From: RDXT01 sp033762375
GTDB lineage: Bacteria > Bacteroidota > Bacteroidia > J057
Reading direction: 5' to 3'
Assembly (NCBI GenBank): GCA_033762375.1
Contig: JANRLQ010000091.1
Span: forward strand, 4,903 to 68,902
DNA length: 64,000 nucleotides
A program made the position numbers and the translations under genes. Below are positions 7,265-15,170 of the stretch, in pieces (position 1 is the first letter of the stretch; every line of letters begins with the position of its first letter). Under the pieces are notes generated by a model. It had not been told where the DNA came from. It made no database searches and saw only the letters and a list, made by a program, of their open reading frames with translations.

Positions 7265-8725
7265 TTACTCCAGCTTTATTTCCCGGATCAGGGCATCATC
7301 TGCGTTGAGTGACTTGAAGAGGCGGGTGCGGAGCCGTCCCCGCTGCGAGATCAGGGTCTGGGCCATCTTGTCTATGGCCACCATTGAGAGGACGGTCTGG
7401 ATATATCCCTCAATCAGGTCGTCCACGCTGATTCCGAGGCGGTTGAAGTCACGCTGGTCCATCATCATGAGCCGGGAGGTATCCGTGTTGTACTGGCCGT
7501 CTGGCTGTAGGACACTGAGATTGGTGCCGAGCATATCCCAGGAGTTGGTGCTGTCCTCCAGGTGATCCACGAGGGGGAGCCGGGCCCGGCGGGCATATAT
7601 GGCGATAGGGCGCAGGCCTTGCTCCGTACTGTTGACCATCATCCGGATATCAGCCGCATAACTCCGGTTTTTGTTGTTGGGCATGGTGCCTACGTGATAG
7701 AGGCGCGAGTGACCGTAGGATGAGCTCCACGAAAAATTTCCGATCAGACTCTGCACCACAAACAGGTCATACTCATACTCCCGCGCCATGACGGCGGCCA
7801 GCTCCTGTGCATTGACAATGGTGAATACACCCTGGCCGGCATTGCCATAGGGGACCTTGACGACTGCATGGCCCCCGAGTTTTTTGACCCAGAGGGGGAG
7901 TTCGGCTTTGCGTACGTCCCAGATGGTCTCCGGTGTGTGAATTTTCAGTCCAAAAGGTTGTATTTCAGCATTGTAGAGGTCATAGGCTTTGGCTGCCATC
8001 ATCTTGTTGCGCCCTCCGGCGAGGCAAGTGATGATAGGATTCAGGATCAGGGTTTTGGTAAAAACCGGTATCCGGTTCCAGGGGCGCTGGGTTACGTACC
8101 GGAATGCCGCCCGCATAGGTTGCCACTGTCCGAGCTGGTCCCGGATCTCCAGTACCCCATCCCGAAACCGCACCCCGGATGCCGGATCCTGGTCCATGAA
8201 GGGGGCCAGGTACACAGGCTCATTAAATGCGTCAGCCATCGCCGTTGCATAGCCGGAGGCCTCCGTGTAGTTTTTGTCATAAATCACTGCCAGCCCGCCG
8301 GTGACCTTGGGGCGGCGCAGCCGCAGGAAGGGTTTAAATGTCTCCTCAATATACGTACGGTAGCCCCCCTGCTCCTGGACTTCATTGAGCAGGGGCATGG
8401 ATTTCTGGCCGGAGGGGCTGGAGTTGGTTTCAATGACCACCATGCGCCGGGTGCCCCGTGCGTTGGTGGTATGAAAAAGATCCGACCCGGCATGTAAAAA
8501 ATACCGGGGCTGGTAGGTCACGATCTCAGTCAACCGGGCCTTGTCCACCTTAGGGTTGAGGTGGCTGTAACGGTTGATGATGCGCTCCGTGCTCAGGTTC
8601 ATAAAATACGCCACCAGGGGGTGTATCTGGGCATTGAGCGCTTTGGGGTACCAGTGTTCACCTGGTTCAAACTCACCCGGATGTACCACTCGCAGGGCCA
8701 GGTGAGGGGAGATAGCTGCAGGCAT
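7265..8725 (-). CDS. ATP-grasp-like conserved protein
   Basis: 486 residues, cytoplasmic, no signal peptide. A glycine-rich segment VVKVPYGNAGQGV (about residues 285-297) resembles the ATP-grasp phosphate loop, ADIRMMV (about 360) resembles its basic/acidic strand, and the later TNLSV matches the metal-binding Asn region. This points to an ATP-dependent carboxylate-amine or thiol ligase, but I cannot name substrate or subfamily. The N-terminal part (YFMNLSTERIINRYSHLNP) is not recognised. Neighbours (ABC exporter upstream, membrane protein downstream) give no clear pathway. Confidence 0.6.
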   Translation of the reverse strand: MPAAISPHLALRVVHPGEFEPGEHWYPKALNAQIHPLVAYFMNLSTERIINRYSHLNPKVDKARLTEIVTYQPRYFLHAGSDLFHTTNARGTRRMVVIETNSSPSGQKSMPLLNEVQEQGGYRTYIEETFKPFLRLRRPKVTGGLAVIYDKNYTEASGYATAMADAFNEPVYLAPFMDQDPASGVRFRDGVLEIRDQLGQWQPMRAAFRYVTQRPWNRIPVFTKTLILNPIITCLAGGRNKMMAAKAYDLYNAEIQPFGLKIHTPETIWDVRKAELPLWVKKLGGHAVVKVPYGNAGQGVFTIVNAQELAAVMAREYEYDLFVVQSLIGNFSWSSSYGHSRLYHVGTMPNNKNRSYAADIRMMVNSTEQGLRPIAIYARRARLPLVDHLEDSTNSWDMLGTNLSVLQPDGQYNTDTSRLMMMDQRDFNRLGISVDDLIEGYIQTVLSMVAIDKMAQTLISQRGRLRTRLFKSLNADDALIREIKLE

Positions 8726-8785
8726 GGAACAAAAATTAGACCTGACAGGCTTTAAGATAAAAAAAGCTAAACAAATCTAGCGGTT

Positions 8786-10567
8786 TCATCGGGATAAATT
8801 GTCCGCCAAACGTTCGCCGGTCTGTACCCGCCAAAGATCCGCATACAGGCCATCAAGGGCGAGGAGTGCGTCGTGGGTACCTGATTCGGCGATTTGGCCG
8901 TGCTGGAGGACGAGGATCCGATCCGCATGCCGGAGCGTGGAGAGTCTGTGGGCGATGATAATAGCCGTACGTCCGGCTACGATCTGATCAAGATGTTCCT
9001 GTATGGCCCGTTCGGTTTCGGAGTCTACGGCACTGGTCGCCTCGTCCAGGATCAGGACGGGCGCATCCCGCAGGATAGCCCGTGCGATGCTGATGCGCTG
9101 GCGCTGACCACCGGAGAGCCGGATTCCACGTTCGCCTACCTGGGTATCATATCCCTGGGGCAGGCCGCTGATAAAGGTATGCAGCTCTGCCTGGCGTGCG
9201 GCCGCCTCGATCCGTTCGATCGGGCAGTCAGGCAGTCCATAGGCGATGTTTTCGGCCAGCGAACCGTGAAACAGGTAGGTATCCTGGCTCACGAGGGCGA
9301 TTTGGTTGCGAAGCCAGGCGAGATCCAGGGACCGGAGGTCTGTCCCGTCCAGGGTGATACGGCCCGCAGTAGGGTCATACATGCGCAGGAGGAGTTTGAT
9401 CAGGGTTGTTTTGCCTGCACCGGAGGGACCGGCGATACCGATGGTGTCACCTGCCCGGATATGGAGGTCCAGGGGGGGAAGCACGGCCACACCGGGGAGA
9501 TAAGAAAAGGAGACCCCTTCGAGGTTGATTTCGCCGGTGGCCCGCCGGGTGTCGGGCACAGCATCTGCAACGGGGGGAGCCTGACGCGGGGTGTCCAGCA
9601 GGCCCAGTACCCGCCGGGCACTGGCACGCGCCCGCTCATATTCGTCCAAAATCTGCCCCATCCGGGTCATGGGCCACAGCAGCCGCTGGATCATCATCCC
9701 AAAAAAAGTAAGACCTCCAGCCGTGATCAGCCCTGTTTCCTGCACTACCCACCAACTCCCCAGGAGCATACACCCCGCAAACCCCAGGGCGATCACCATC
9801 CGGATCATGGGGATAAACAAGGCATTCCACCGGATGGCATCCAGATTGGCCTGGCGGTAGGCGTCTGAGGTCTCTGCTACGCGGCTAAGCTCAAAACCCT
9901 CTGCCGAAAAACTCTTGATCACCATGATGCCGGAGAGGTTGTTCTCCAGTCGGTTGTTGAGTTCTCCCACCGCACTGCGTATCCGCTGATAATAAGGAGA
10001 AATCCTGCGCTGGTACCAGATACTGCCCGCAATGATCACCGGAATGGTGGCCATTCCGATCAGGGCCAGCCCAGGTGAGTAGAGGGTGAGGCTGACGGAG
10101 GCAAATACACAAAGTACGCCCAGCTGAAGCAGGTCATTAAAGCCGGAGTTCAGAAAAGTCTCCAGCCGGTTGATGTCATCATTGACGATGGACATGAGGT
10201 TACCGGTGCGGTTTTTTTCAAAAAACGCCGTCTCCAGGTGCTGGAGGTGGTCATAGGTTTTGAGGCGGAGATCGTGCTGGACATGCTGGGCCATTCGTTT
10301 GAACGTCAGGCTATAGAGCCATTCAAACAAACTTTCAAATCCAAAGATGAGGATGATCAGGGCACTGAGAAAAATAGCACCCTGCCACACGTCTGTGATC
10401 CTCAGCCAGCCGGATATCCAGCCGGGCGGGTGGCCGGTCAGGTTGTCTATAATCCATCCGACGAGGAGGGGCGGCATGAGGTCCAGCACCTTGTTGAGGA
10501 TGCTATAGATGGAGGCGGTGATTCCCAGTCGGGCATAAGGTCTGACCAGGGGCAGCAGGCGGAGCAT
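8786..10567 (-). CDS. ABC exporter, fused permease and ATPase
   Basis: 593 residues, a half-transporter of the MsbA/lipid or drug exporter type that works as a dimer in the inner membrane. The N-terminal part has about six membrane segments (residues 15-300). The ATPase carries Walker A GPSGAGKTT at about 380, signature LSGGQRQR at about 484, Walker B VLILDE at about 504 and the H-loop IIAHRLS. All catalytic residues are intact. The substrate cannot be deduced. Start ATG at 10567 lies only 5 bases beyond a promoter-like -7 box (10572-10579), suggesting a leaderless or nearly leaderless mRNA. Confidence 0.9.
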   Translation of the reverse strand: MLRLLPLVRPYARLGITASIYSILNKVLDLMPPLLVGWIIDNLTGHPPGWISGWLRITDVWQGAIFLSALIILIFGFESLFEWLYSLTFKRMAQHVQHDLRLKTYDHLQHLETAFFEKNRTGNLMSIVNDDINRLETFLNSGFNDLLQLGVLCVFASVSLTLYSPGLALIGMATIPVIIAGSIWYQRRISPYYQRIRSAVGELNNRLENNLSGIMVIKSFSAEGFELSRVAETSDAYRQANLDAIRWNALFIPMIRMVIALGFAGCMLLGSWWVVQETGLITAGGLTFFGMMIQRLLWPMTRMGQILDEYERARASARRVLGLLDTPRQAPPVADAVPDTRRATGEINLEGVSFSYLPGVAVLPPLDLHIRAGDTIGIAGPSGAGKTTLIKLLLRMYDPTAGRITLDGTDLRSLDLAWLRNQIALVSQDTYLFHGSLAENIAYGLPDCPIERIEAAARQAELHTFISGLPQGYDTQVGERGIRLSGGQRQRISIARAILRDAPVLILDEATSAVDSETERAIQEHLDQIVAGRTAIIIAHRLSTLRHADRILVLQHGQIAESGTHDALLALDGLYADLWRVQTGERLADNLSR

Positions 10568-10571
10568 GGCG

Positions 10572-10599
10572 GCAAGGTAAAGGACAACGGGATAAGCAA
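10572..10599 (-). promoter_or_regulatory. Promoter-like elements just before the ABC exporter
   Basis: Minus strand: TTG, 17 bases, TACCTTGC. The same -7 octamer recurs before the lytic transglycosylase (11685-11692) and ispH (40890-40897) genes in this window, so it may be a local form of the consensus. It ends 5 bases from the start codon. Confidence 0.4.
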
Positions 10600-10611
10600 A
10601 AACAGAAAACT

Positions 10612-11676
10612 TCAGAATCCAGCTTCACGCTTGGATGCAGGGGTGGTGCCGGGTATATCAGGCAGGGTAGGGGTAACCTCCCCAGGTGCAAAGGTTGCCG
10701 GAAGATCAGGCAGGGTGATGAGCTGGTAAAGTTCGAGGGTAGCAGCCAGTACCAGCTGGCTGTAGTTCTGAGAAGCATTACCAAAACGCCGGAACTCTGT
10801 CTGCCACAGGTCTCTGATCAGGCCGGGGCCTCCTGTACGCGGGCGCAACTGCCGGATGGCCCGGCGGACATTGCCAGCGCCGGCATGATAGACATGCAGG
10901 GTCAGCAGCCGGAACCAGATATCGGACTCCCGATACGTCAGCCCCCACTCGTCGCAGATCTCCCGGGTGTAGGGCAGGCAGACGGTCCGGATCAGACGGG
11001 CCGCGCCGTAGGCAGACCGGTCAAAGTCAGCCCGTTCGTCCAGGGTATCATTGACGGTCAGGCCCATGTCACGGGCTACTCCCTTGAGCAACTGAAAGGC
11101 GCCATACGCGCCGTCGGTAGAAAAGGTGAGCTGGGCCGGGCTCTCAATGAGGAGAATCGCCTGGGCGTACCAGGGGTCCACGTTTTCGGCATTAAAAATA
11201 TGAATGGCTTTGTCTATCTGCGGGACTACCTCACGGGTCCGGTAGAAGTGCCGCCGCCCGCCCGTAAAAAACAGCTTGTCAGCCCGCGCCAGTCCATGTG
11301 CCTGCCGCACGCTGTCCTCAAAACTTTGTCGCTGCCGCCTGCTGCGGGTGCCCCACCGGGCATAGGATACATAACCGAGGATACGCCGGTTGCGGGCCTG
11401 GTTTACGATCACGGTATCGGGACCTGTATGCATGACCTGCCGCCAGAACCGCATCTGGACCAGGGTGTCCCATCCCTCGTGGTACACGGCAGAGTCCATG
11501 ACCACCTGATAGGTATGTGTGGTACGGCTGCTGTCAGGTATCGGATAGGTTACGACCTGGATTTCCTGCGGTGCAGCAGGGGGAGCTTCAGGAGCAGGGC
11601 TACAGGGAAGGTCTGTGAACAAAAAGGTCACCCCCAGCAGGCCGTTGAGCCACCAAGTATTGCGCATGGGTTCCAT
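10612..11676 (-). CDS. Lytic transglycosylase-like protein (SLT fold), paralogue A
   Basis: 354 residues from ATG 11676; a longer frame starts inside the -7 box. A hydrophobic N-terminal segment (WWLNGLLGVTFLFTDLPCS) suggests export, perhaps as a lipoprotein, though the lipobox is weak. The SLT-type catalytic core is at about residues 175-300: ILLIESPAQLTFSTDGAYGAFQLLKGVA, where the Glu of LLIES is the presumed catalytic acid, then HVYHAGAGNVRRAI, the family's YNAG-like motif. Such enzymes cut peptidoglycan between MurNAc and GlcNAc. Divergent from a paralogue at 11803-12753. Confidence 0.8.
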   Translation of the reverse strand: MEPMRNTWWLNGLLGVTFLFTDLPCSPAPEAPPAAPQEIQVVTYPIPDSSRTTHTYQVVMDSAVYHEGWDTLVQMRFWRQVMHTGPDTVIVNQARNRRILGYVSYARWGTRSRRQRQSFEDSVRQAHGLARADKLFFTGGRRHFYRTREVVPQIDKAIHIFNAENVDPWYAQAILLIESPAQLTFSTDGAYGAFQLLKGVARDMGLTVNDTLDERADFDRSAYGAARLIRTVCLPYTREICDEWGLTYRESDIWFRLLTLHVYHAGAGNVRRAIRQLRPRTGGPGLIRDLWQTEFRRFGNASQNYSQLVLAATLELYQLITLPDLPATFAPGEVTPTLPDIPGTTPASKREAGF

Positions 11677-11729
11677 ATTCGGAGGCAAGGTACAAATTTT
11701 TCAGGAGACAGGTATTTCCTGCTTTCGTG

Positions 11730-11760
11730 CTGGTGGTGCGGCACTAAATGTGTATGTTTG
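11730..11760 (+). promoter_or_regulatory. Promoter for transglycosylase paralogue B
   Basis: A perfect -7 box TATGTTTG (11753-11760) with a weak -33 (CTG at 11730-11732, 20-base spacing). Lies in the 126-base gap between the two divergent transglycosylase genes; the other direction has TACCTTGC at 11685-11692 on the minus strand. Confidence 0.5.
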
Positions 11761-11802
11761 AAGAGAGAAGACGTGCTTTCAAAACCAGTTGATTGTTGTT
11801 AC

Positions 11803-12753
11803 ATGAGAGGTATGTATTGGGTTTTTTTCCTTGCCTTGTTTGGGGTTGGGTCAGGGATAGCAGTTGCCCAGGACTCATTTTCAGGAGAAGTCTTGCCCCT
11901 CCGCCTGGGCGATGATACACTCCTCCAGCGGGTGATTGCCGATGCCAGGCTCTATACGGAGCAATGGGATACACTCCCACAACTGATTTTCTGGCGCAGG
12001 GTCATGAATCTTCCTCCGGACAGTGCCGTGATCAGTGTGGCGCAGACCCGGCAGATACTGGGCGTGATCCCGCTCAAACGGTATGAGTCCCGCTCAGAGA
12101 CAGGGCGGACCCTCTTTAAAGACAGCCTTCGTACCCATCATCAGCTACCGCCCGGAAGCCGGATTTACATCACCCACGGCAAAAATGACTTCTACAGCCC
12201 CCGGCTGGTGATCCCGGGTATCAGCCGGGCCATGGATATTTTTGCAGCAGAAGGGGTAGACCCCTGGATCGCACAGGCGATCCTGCTCATCGAGAGCCCC
12301 GGCGCGGTCCGCCGCTCCAATAAAGGTGCCTACGGGTCTTTTCAACTCATGAAGTCCGTTGCCATCTCCCAGGGGCTGGTCGTCAACAAGTATGTGGATG
12401 AGCGGGAAGACTTTGACAAATGTGCCCGCGCTGCTGCCCGGTTTATCCGCAAAGTCTGTATTCCGGAGACGGAGCGTATCCTTGCGGCTCATAACCTGTC
12501 CTGGAACCGCCAGGAGCTTTGGTTCAGGCTCATGGTCCTCCATGTGTACCATGCAGGTGCCGGCAATGTCGGGGGCGTCATCGGGTATATCAATCCGGAG
12601 GAGGGAGGAGCTGCCCTGATCCAGCAGATTTGGCGTACCGAGTATGGAAGTTTCCGCAACTCATCCCAAAATTACAGCCAGCTTGCCCTGGCTTCTATGC
12701 TGGAGCTTGATCTGCTCGTTGCACTTGAGTGTGAGGTGACCTGCCAACCATAA
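11803..12753 (+). CDS. Lytic transglycosylase-like protein (SLT fold), paralogue B
   Basis: 316 residues starting MRGMYWVFFLALFGVGSG, a clear signal peptide cleaved about after VAQ (residue 25). Same architecture as paralogue A: QAILLIESPGAVRRSNKGAYGSFQLMKSVA with the catalytic Glu, DEREDFDKCARAAARFIRKVC, LHVYHAGAGNVGGVIGYI and a shared C-terminal SQNYSQLALASMLELD. The two are divergent copies from an old duplication: similar along the length but not in DNA. The open frame continues far upstream to 10885, but that extension is antisense to paralogue A and has no signal peptide, so ATG 11803 is chosen. Periplasmic peptidoglycan cleavage is likely. Confidence 0.82.
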   Translation: MRGMYWVFFLALFGVGSGIAVAQDSFSGEVLPLRLGDDTLLQRVIADARLYTEQWDTLPQLIFWRRVMNLPPDSAVISVAQTRQILGVIPLKRYESRSETGRTLFKDSLRTHHQLPPGSRIYITHGKNDFYSPRLVIPGISRAMDIFAAEGVDPWIAQAILLIESPGAVRRSNKGAYGSFQLMKSVAISQGLVVNKYVDEREDFDKCARAAARFIRKVCIPETERILAAHNLSWNRQELWFRLMVLHVYHAGAGNVGGVIGYINPEEGGAALIQQIWRTEYGSFRNSSQNYSQLALASMLELDLLVALECEVTCQP

Positions 12754-12783
12754 CAATACACATCTATATCATAATATGAACCG

Positions 12784-12812
12784 CGCTGGCAGTAGAACTG
12801 CCAGCGTTTTTG
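12784..12812 (+). terminator. Rho-independent terminator after transglycosylase B
   Basis: Perfect 9-bp stem (12784-12792 with 12798-12806), 5-base loop, then TTTTTG. It lies 30 bases after the stop at 12753 and before the DUF gene at 12967. Confidence 0.85.
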
Positions 12813-12966
12813 TATGGAGTGGGGACACCAGGTGCAGGTTTTCAGGACAGGAGCCTACACCATCTGGTACGTATGTTACCAAAGCAGGTCTGGCGGAGGT
12901 AATTTTTTGAAGCGGAATAGTTTTTCTCATGCAAACATGATACATTTACTATATATTTAAAACCCT

Positions 12967-13995
12967 ATGCCTATCCATGACGCTACCTGGGTCAAGCTCT
13001 ACGAATTGGCAGATGCTTTCAGGAGACTGGCCCCCTGGCAGTGGATGTATCATACGGATTTGTTTGGGGTCAAAGACCCTGAGACAGGTGAGACAGGCTA
13101 CTGCTGTATCCTCGGACGCGGAGACGCATCATTGGGCATGGCTGTATATCGCAATCAAAAGGGCCTTCAGGCATATGAGCGCCGTATTGAGGTAGAACCT
13201 GAGCGTCCGGCTGCTATGCCTTATCTGGCGCAGGACTGCTGGATTATTTCTTTTCATGTACAGGAAGAACTGACCGAAGACGAAAAAACCCGTATCCGCC
13301 GCCTTGGTTTGCAGGGGGGCGAGGGTGCTCAATGGCCGCTGATTGAGGACTTCTCTCCGGGGATGGTGCCCTGGCCGATCACCCGCGAAGAGGAAGCCCG
13401 TTTTTTGCTGCTGGCCCTGGAGCAGGCCATGTACGTAGCCACCCAATACCGGGACAATCCGGAGTACGTGGAGCGCGCAGGGGCAGATCCCTGGCAATTA
13501 TTGATTCGTGAGCCACATATTCGGGAGAATCACCTCATGTGGGAGGACGATTGGGTACCGGTACCTCCTTTTGTGCCGGAGGCCCGCCCGATCCCGATCA
13601 ATAAATTGTTTCTACGGAGCAATCTCAGCCCGCTCCCCCGATCTTCAGCCCGGTGGCTGATTGATATTTTTTATTTCCCGAGTCCTACCCAGCCAGCACA
13701 GGGGGAACGGCCGTTTTTCCCGCAACTGATGCTGGTGATTGACCTTCGCTCAGAGCGGGTCATCGGACATACCTTATTTACACCTGGCAACGTAGCCCAG
13801 GAGCTTCCACCCGCCCTGGTGCAGATCATCCGGCAGTATGAAGCCCTGCCCGCCGTAATCGCATCCTCCAACCGGGACGTGCTGATCTGGATTCAACTCC
13901 TGGCCGCAGAGGCAGGGATCCGGCTGGAGCTGACGATGGATCCACAACTGGTATTGCGGTTCAAAGAGTCACTGTTTAAGTCGCTGGCGATCTGA
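12967..13995 (+). CDS. DUF6930/DUF7309-like protein
   Basis: 342 residues, soluble. The N-terminal half (WVKLYELADAFRRLAPWQWMYHTDLFGVKDPE, then YCCILGRGDASLGMAVYRNQKGLQAYE) matches my memory of an uncharacterised domain that precedes DUF6930 in bacterial proteins; the C-terminal half (LMLVIDLRSERVIGHTLF, PAVIASSNRDVLIWIQLLAAEAGIRLEL) fits DUF6930. Function unknown. No catalytic motif is obvious. Flanked by a terminator on the left and the convergent RmlD-like gene (9 bases between stops) on the right, so it is monocistronic. Confidence 0.65.
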   Translation: MPIHDATWVKLYELADAFRRLAPWQWMYHTDLFGVKDPETGETGYCCILGRGDASLGMAVYRNQKGLQAYERRIEVEPERPAAMPYLAQDCWIISFHVQEELTEDEKTRIRRLGLQGGEGAQWPLIEDFSPGMVPWPITREEEARFLLLALEQAMYVATQYRDNPEYVERAGADPWQLLIREPHIRENHLMWEDDWVPVPPFVPEARPIPINKLFLRSNLSPLPRSSARWLIDIFYFPSPTQPAQGERPFFPQLMLVIDLRSERVIGHTLFTPGNVAQELPPALVQIIRQYEALPAVIASSNRDVLIWIQLLAAEAGIRLELTMDPQLVLRFKESLFKSLAI

Positions 13996-14004
13996 GGATT
14001 GTCG

Positions 14005-14922
14005 TTACCATTTCTGCATTTCCCGCAGCTGCCGGTCCACGAGCGCTAGTCCCTGCTCCAGGCTGTGGGGCCTGAAATCCAGCTCTGTCTGGGCCTTGAG
14101 AATGATAAATCCCGTGCGCGGCGGACGTTTGGCTGGCTGGCGGATGGCAGCAGACTCAGCCGGCTGTATGAGATTGGTATCAAGTTTCCAGAAGGTCGCT
14201 ACCCGGCGTGCCAGCTCCAGGATAGACATAAACTCCGACCCGGAGATATGATAGACCCCCGTGGCCTGACGCATGACCGCTGCGACAGTCGCCACAGCCA
14301 GGTCTTCGGCCAGGGTCGGGGTCCTGAACTGGTCATCCACTACCTGGATGGTTTTGCCTGCCTCCAGCGACTCACGCACCCACAGGACAATGTTGCTGCG
14401 GGACATGGCGGGTACCACACCATAGAGTAAAATCGTGCGCAGGATCACATGCGGGATTCCGGCAGCCTGAATGATCTGCTCAGCCCTGAGCTTGGACATA
14501 CCATAATAATTGACAGGATTCGGAAGGTCCTGCTCCCGGTAAGGACCCGCAGCCCCGTCAAAAATGAAGTCTGTGGAGATATGGACCAGCCGGCTCTGAT
14601 AGGTACGACACAGATCAGCCAGCATCTGTACGGTATGGACATTGATGGCGTCACATCCGGCCTTGTCCGTCTCACAGATGTCCACCTGGGTCTGGGCAGC
14701 AGTATGAATTACATCCGTGGGCTGCAGGTCCCGAAACACAGTCTCCCAGTCTGTAGGATCGGTGAGGTCGAGCGGCGCATACTCATACCCATCCTGGAGT
14801 GGGTGCCGGTTGGGGCCTTTGGAGGTGGCGACCAGGCGGAGATGAGGCCGTCCGGCCAGAAGCAGGATGATTTTTTGGCCCAGGAGACCATTGCTGCCAG
14901 TGAGAAGGATACGACGCTGCAT
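14005..14922 (-). CDS. RmlD-like dTDP-4-dehydrorhamnose reductase family protein
   Basis: 305 residues, an extended short-chain dehydrogenase. Motifs: TGSNGLLGQ at residues 8-16 (NAD(P)-binding GxxGxxG), HTAAQTQVDICETD, HISTDFIFDGAAGPYREQD, and YYGMSKLRAEQ with the catalytic Tyr-Lys pair. Members reduce dTDP-4-keto-rhamnose or related nucleotide sugars. No rmlABC genes are next to it, so the substrate remains uncertain. Its own promoter lies at 14940-14970. Confidence 0.8.
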   Translation of the reverse strand: MQRRILLTGSNGLLGQKIILLLAGRPHLRLVATSKGPNRHPLQDGYEYAPLDLTDPTDWETVFRDLQPTDVIHTAAQTQVDICETDKAGCDAINVHTVQMLADLCRTYQSRLVHISTDFIFDGAAGPYREQDLPNPVNYYGMSKLRAEQIIQAAGIPHVILRTILLYGVVPAMSRSNIVLWVRESLEAGKTIQVVDDQFRTPTLAEDLAVATVAAVMRQATGVYHISGSEFMSILELARRVATFWKLDTNLIQPAESAAIRQPAKRPPRTGFIILKAQTELDFRPHSLEQGLALVDRQLREMQKW

Positions 14923-14939
14923 GGGGAGGGATTAGGGCA

Positions 14940-14970
14940 CAAAGGTACAGGGACGGCAGGAGACAGACAA
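14940..14970 (-). promoter_or_regulatory. Promoter for the RmlD-like gene
   Basis: Minus strand: TTG, 20 bases, TACCTTTG, a full match to TAnnTTTG. Predicted start of transcription is roughly 12 bases before the ATG at 14922. Confidence 0.7.
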
Positions 14971-15170
14971 GGGGGCACTGACCAGCCTGGACAGCCATGT
15001 TTACCATACGGCCGGATATTCTCTTATGACATCAGGCGAATATGCCCCGGATTTATGTTATTTTTGTCTCCCGCAGTTGGCAGAGTGCCAGCATACGGAT
15101 GCTGATCAGGTACATGAGCCCCCGACAATCAATACCTTATCTGGCTGATCCCAAGCAACTGTCCCGAGGG

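Noticed and set aside
10885..11802. Upstream extension of the transglycosylase B reading frame
   Set aside because: It lies antisense to transglycosylase A, has no signal peptide and reads as nonsense, while ATG 11803 gives a perfect signal peptide.
15042..15170. 43-residue N-terminal extension of the sensor/regulator
   Set aside because: The extension places the signal peptide internally and a perfect -7 box (15059-15066) lies within it; ATG 15171 is the better start.
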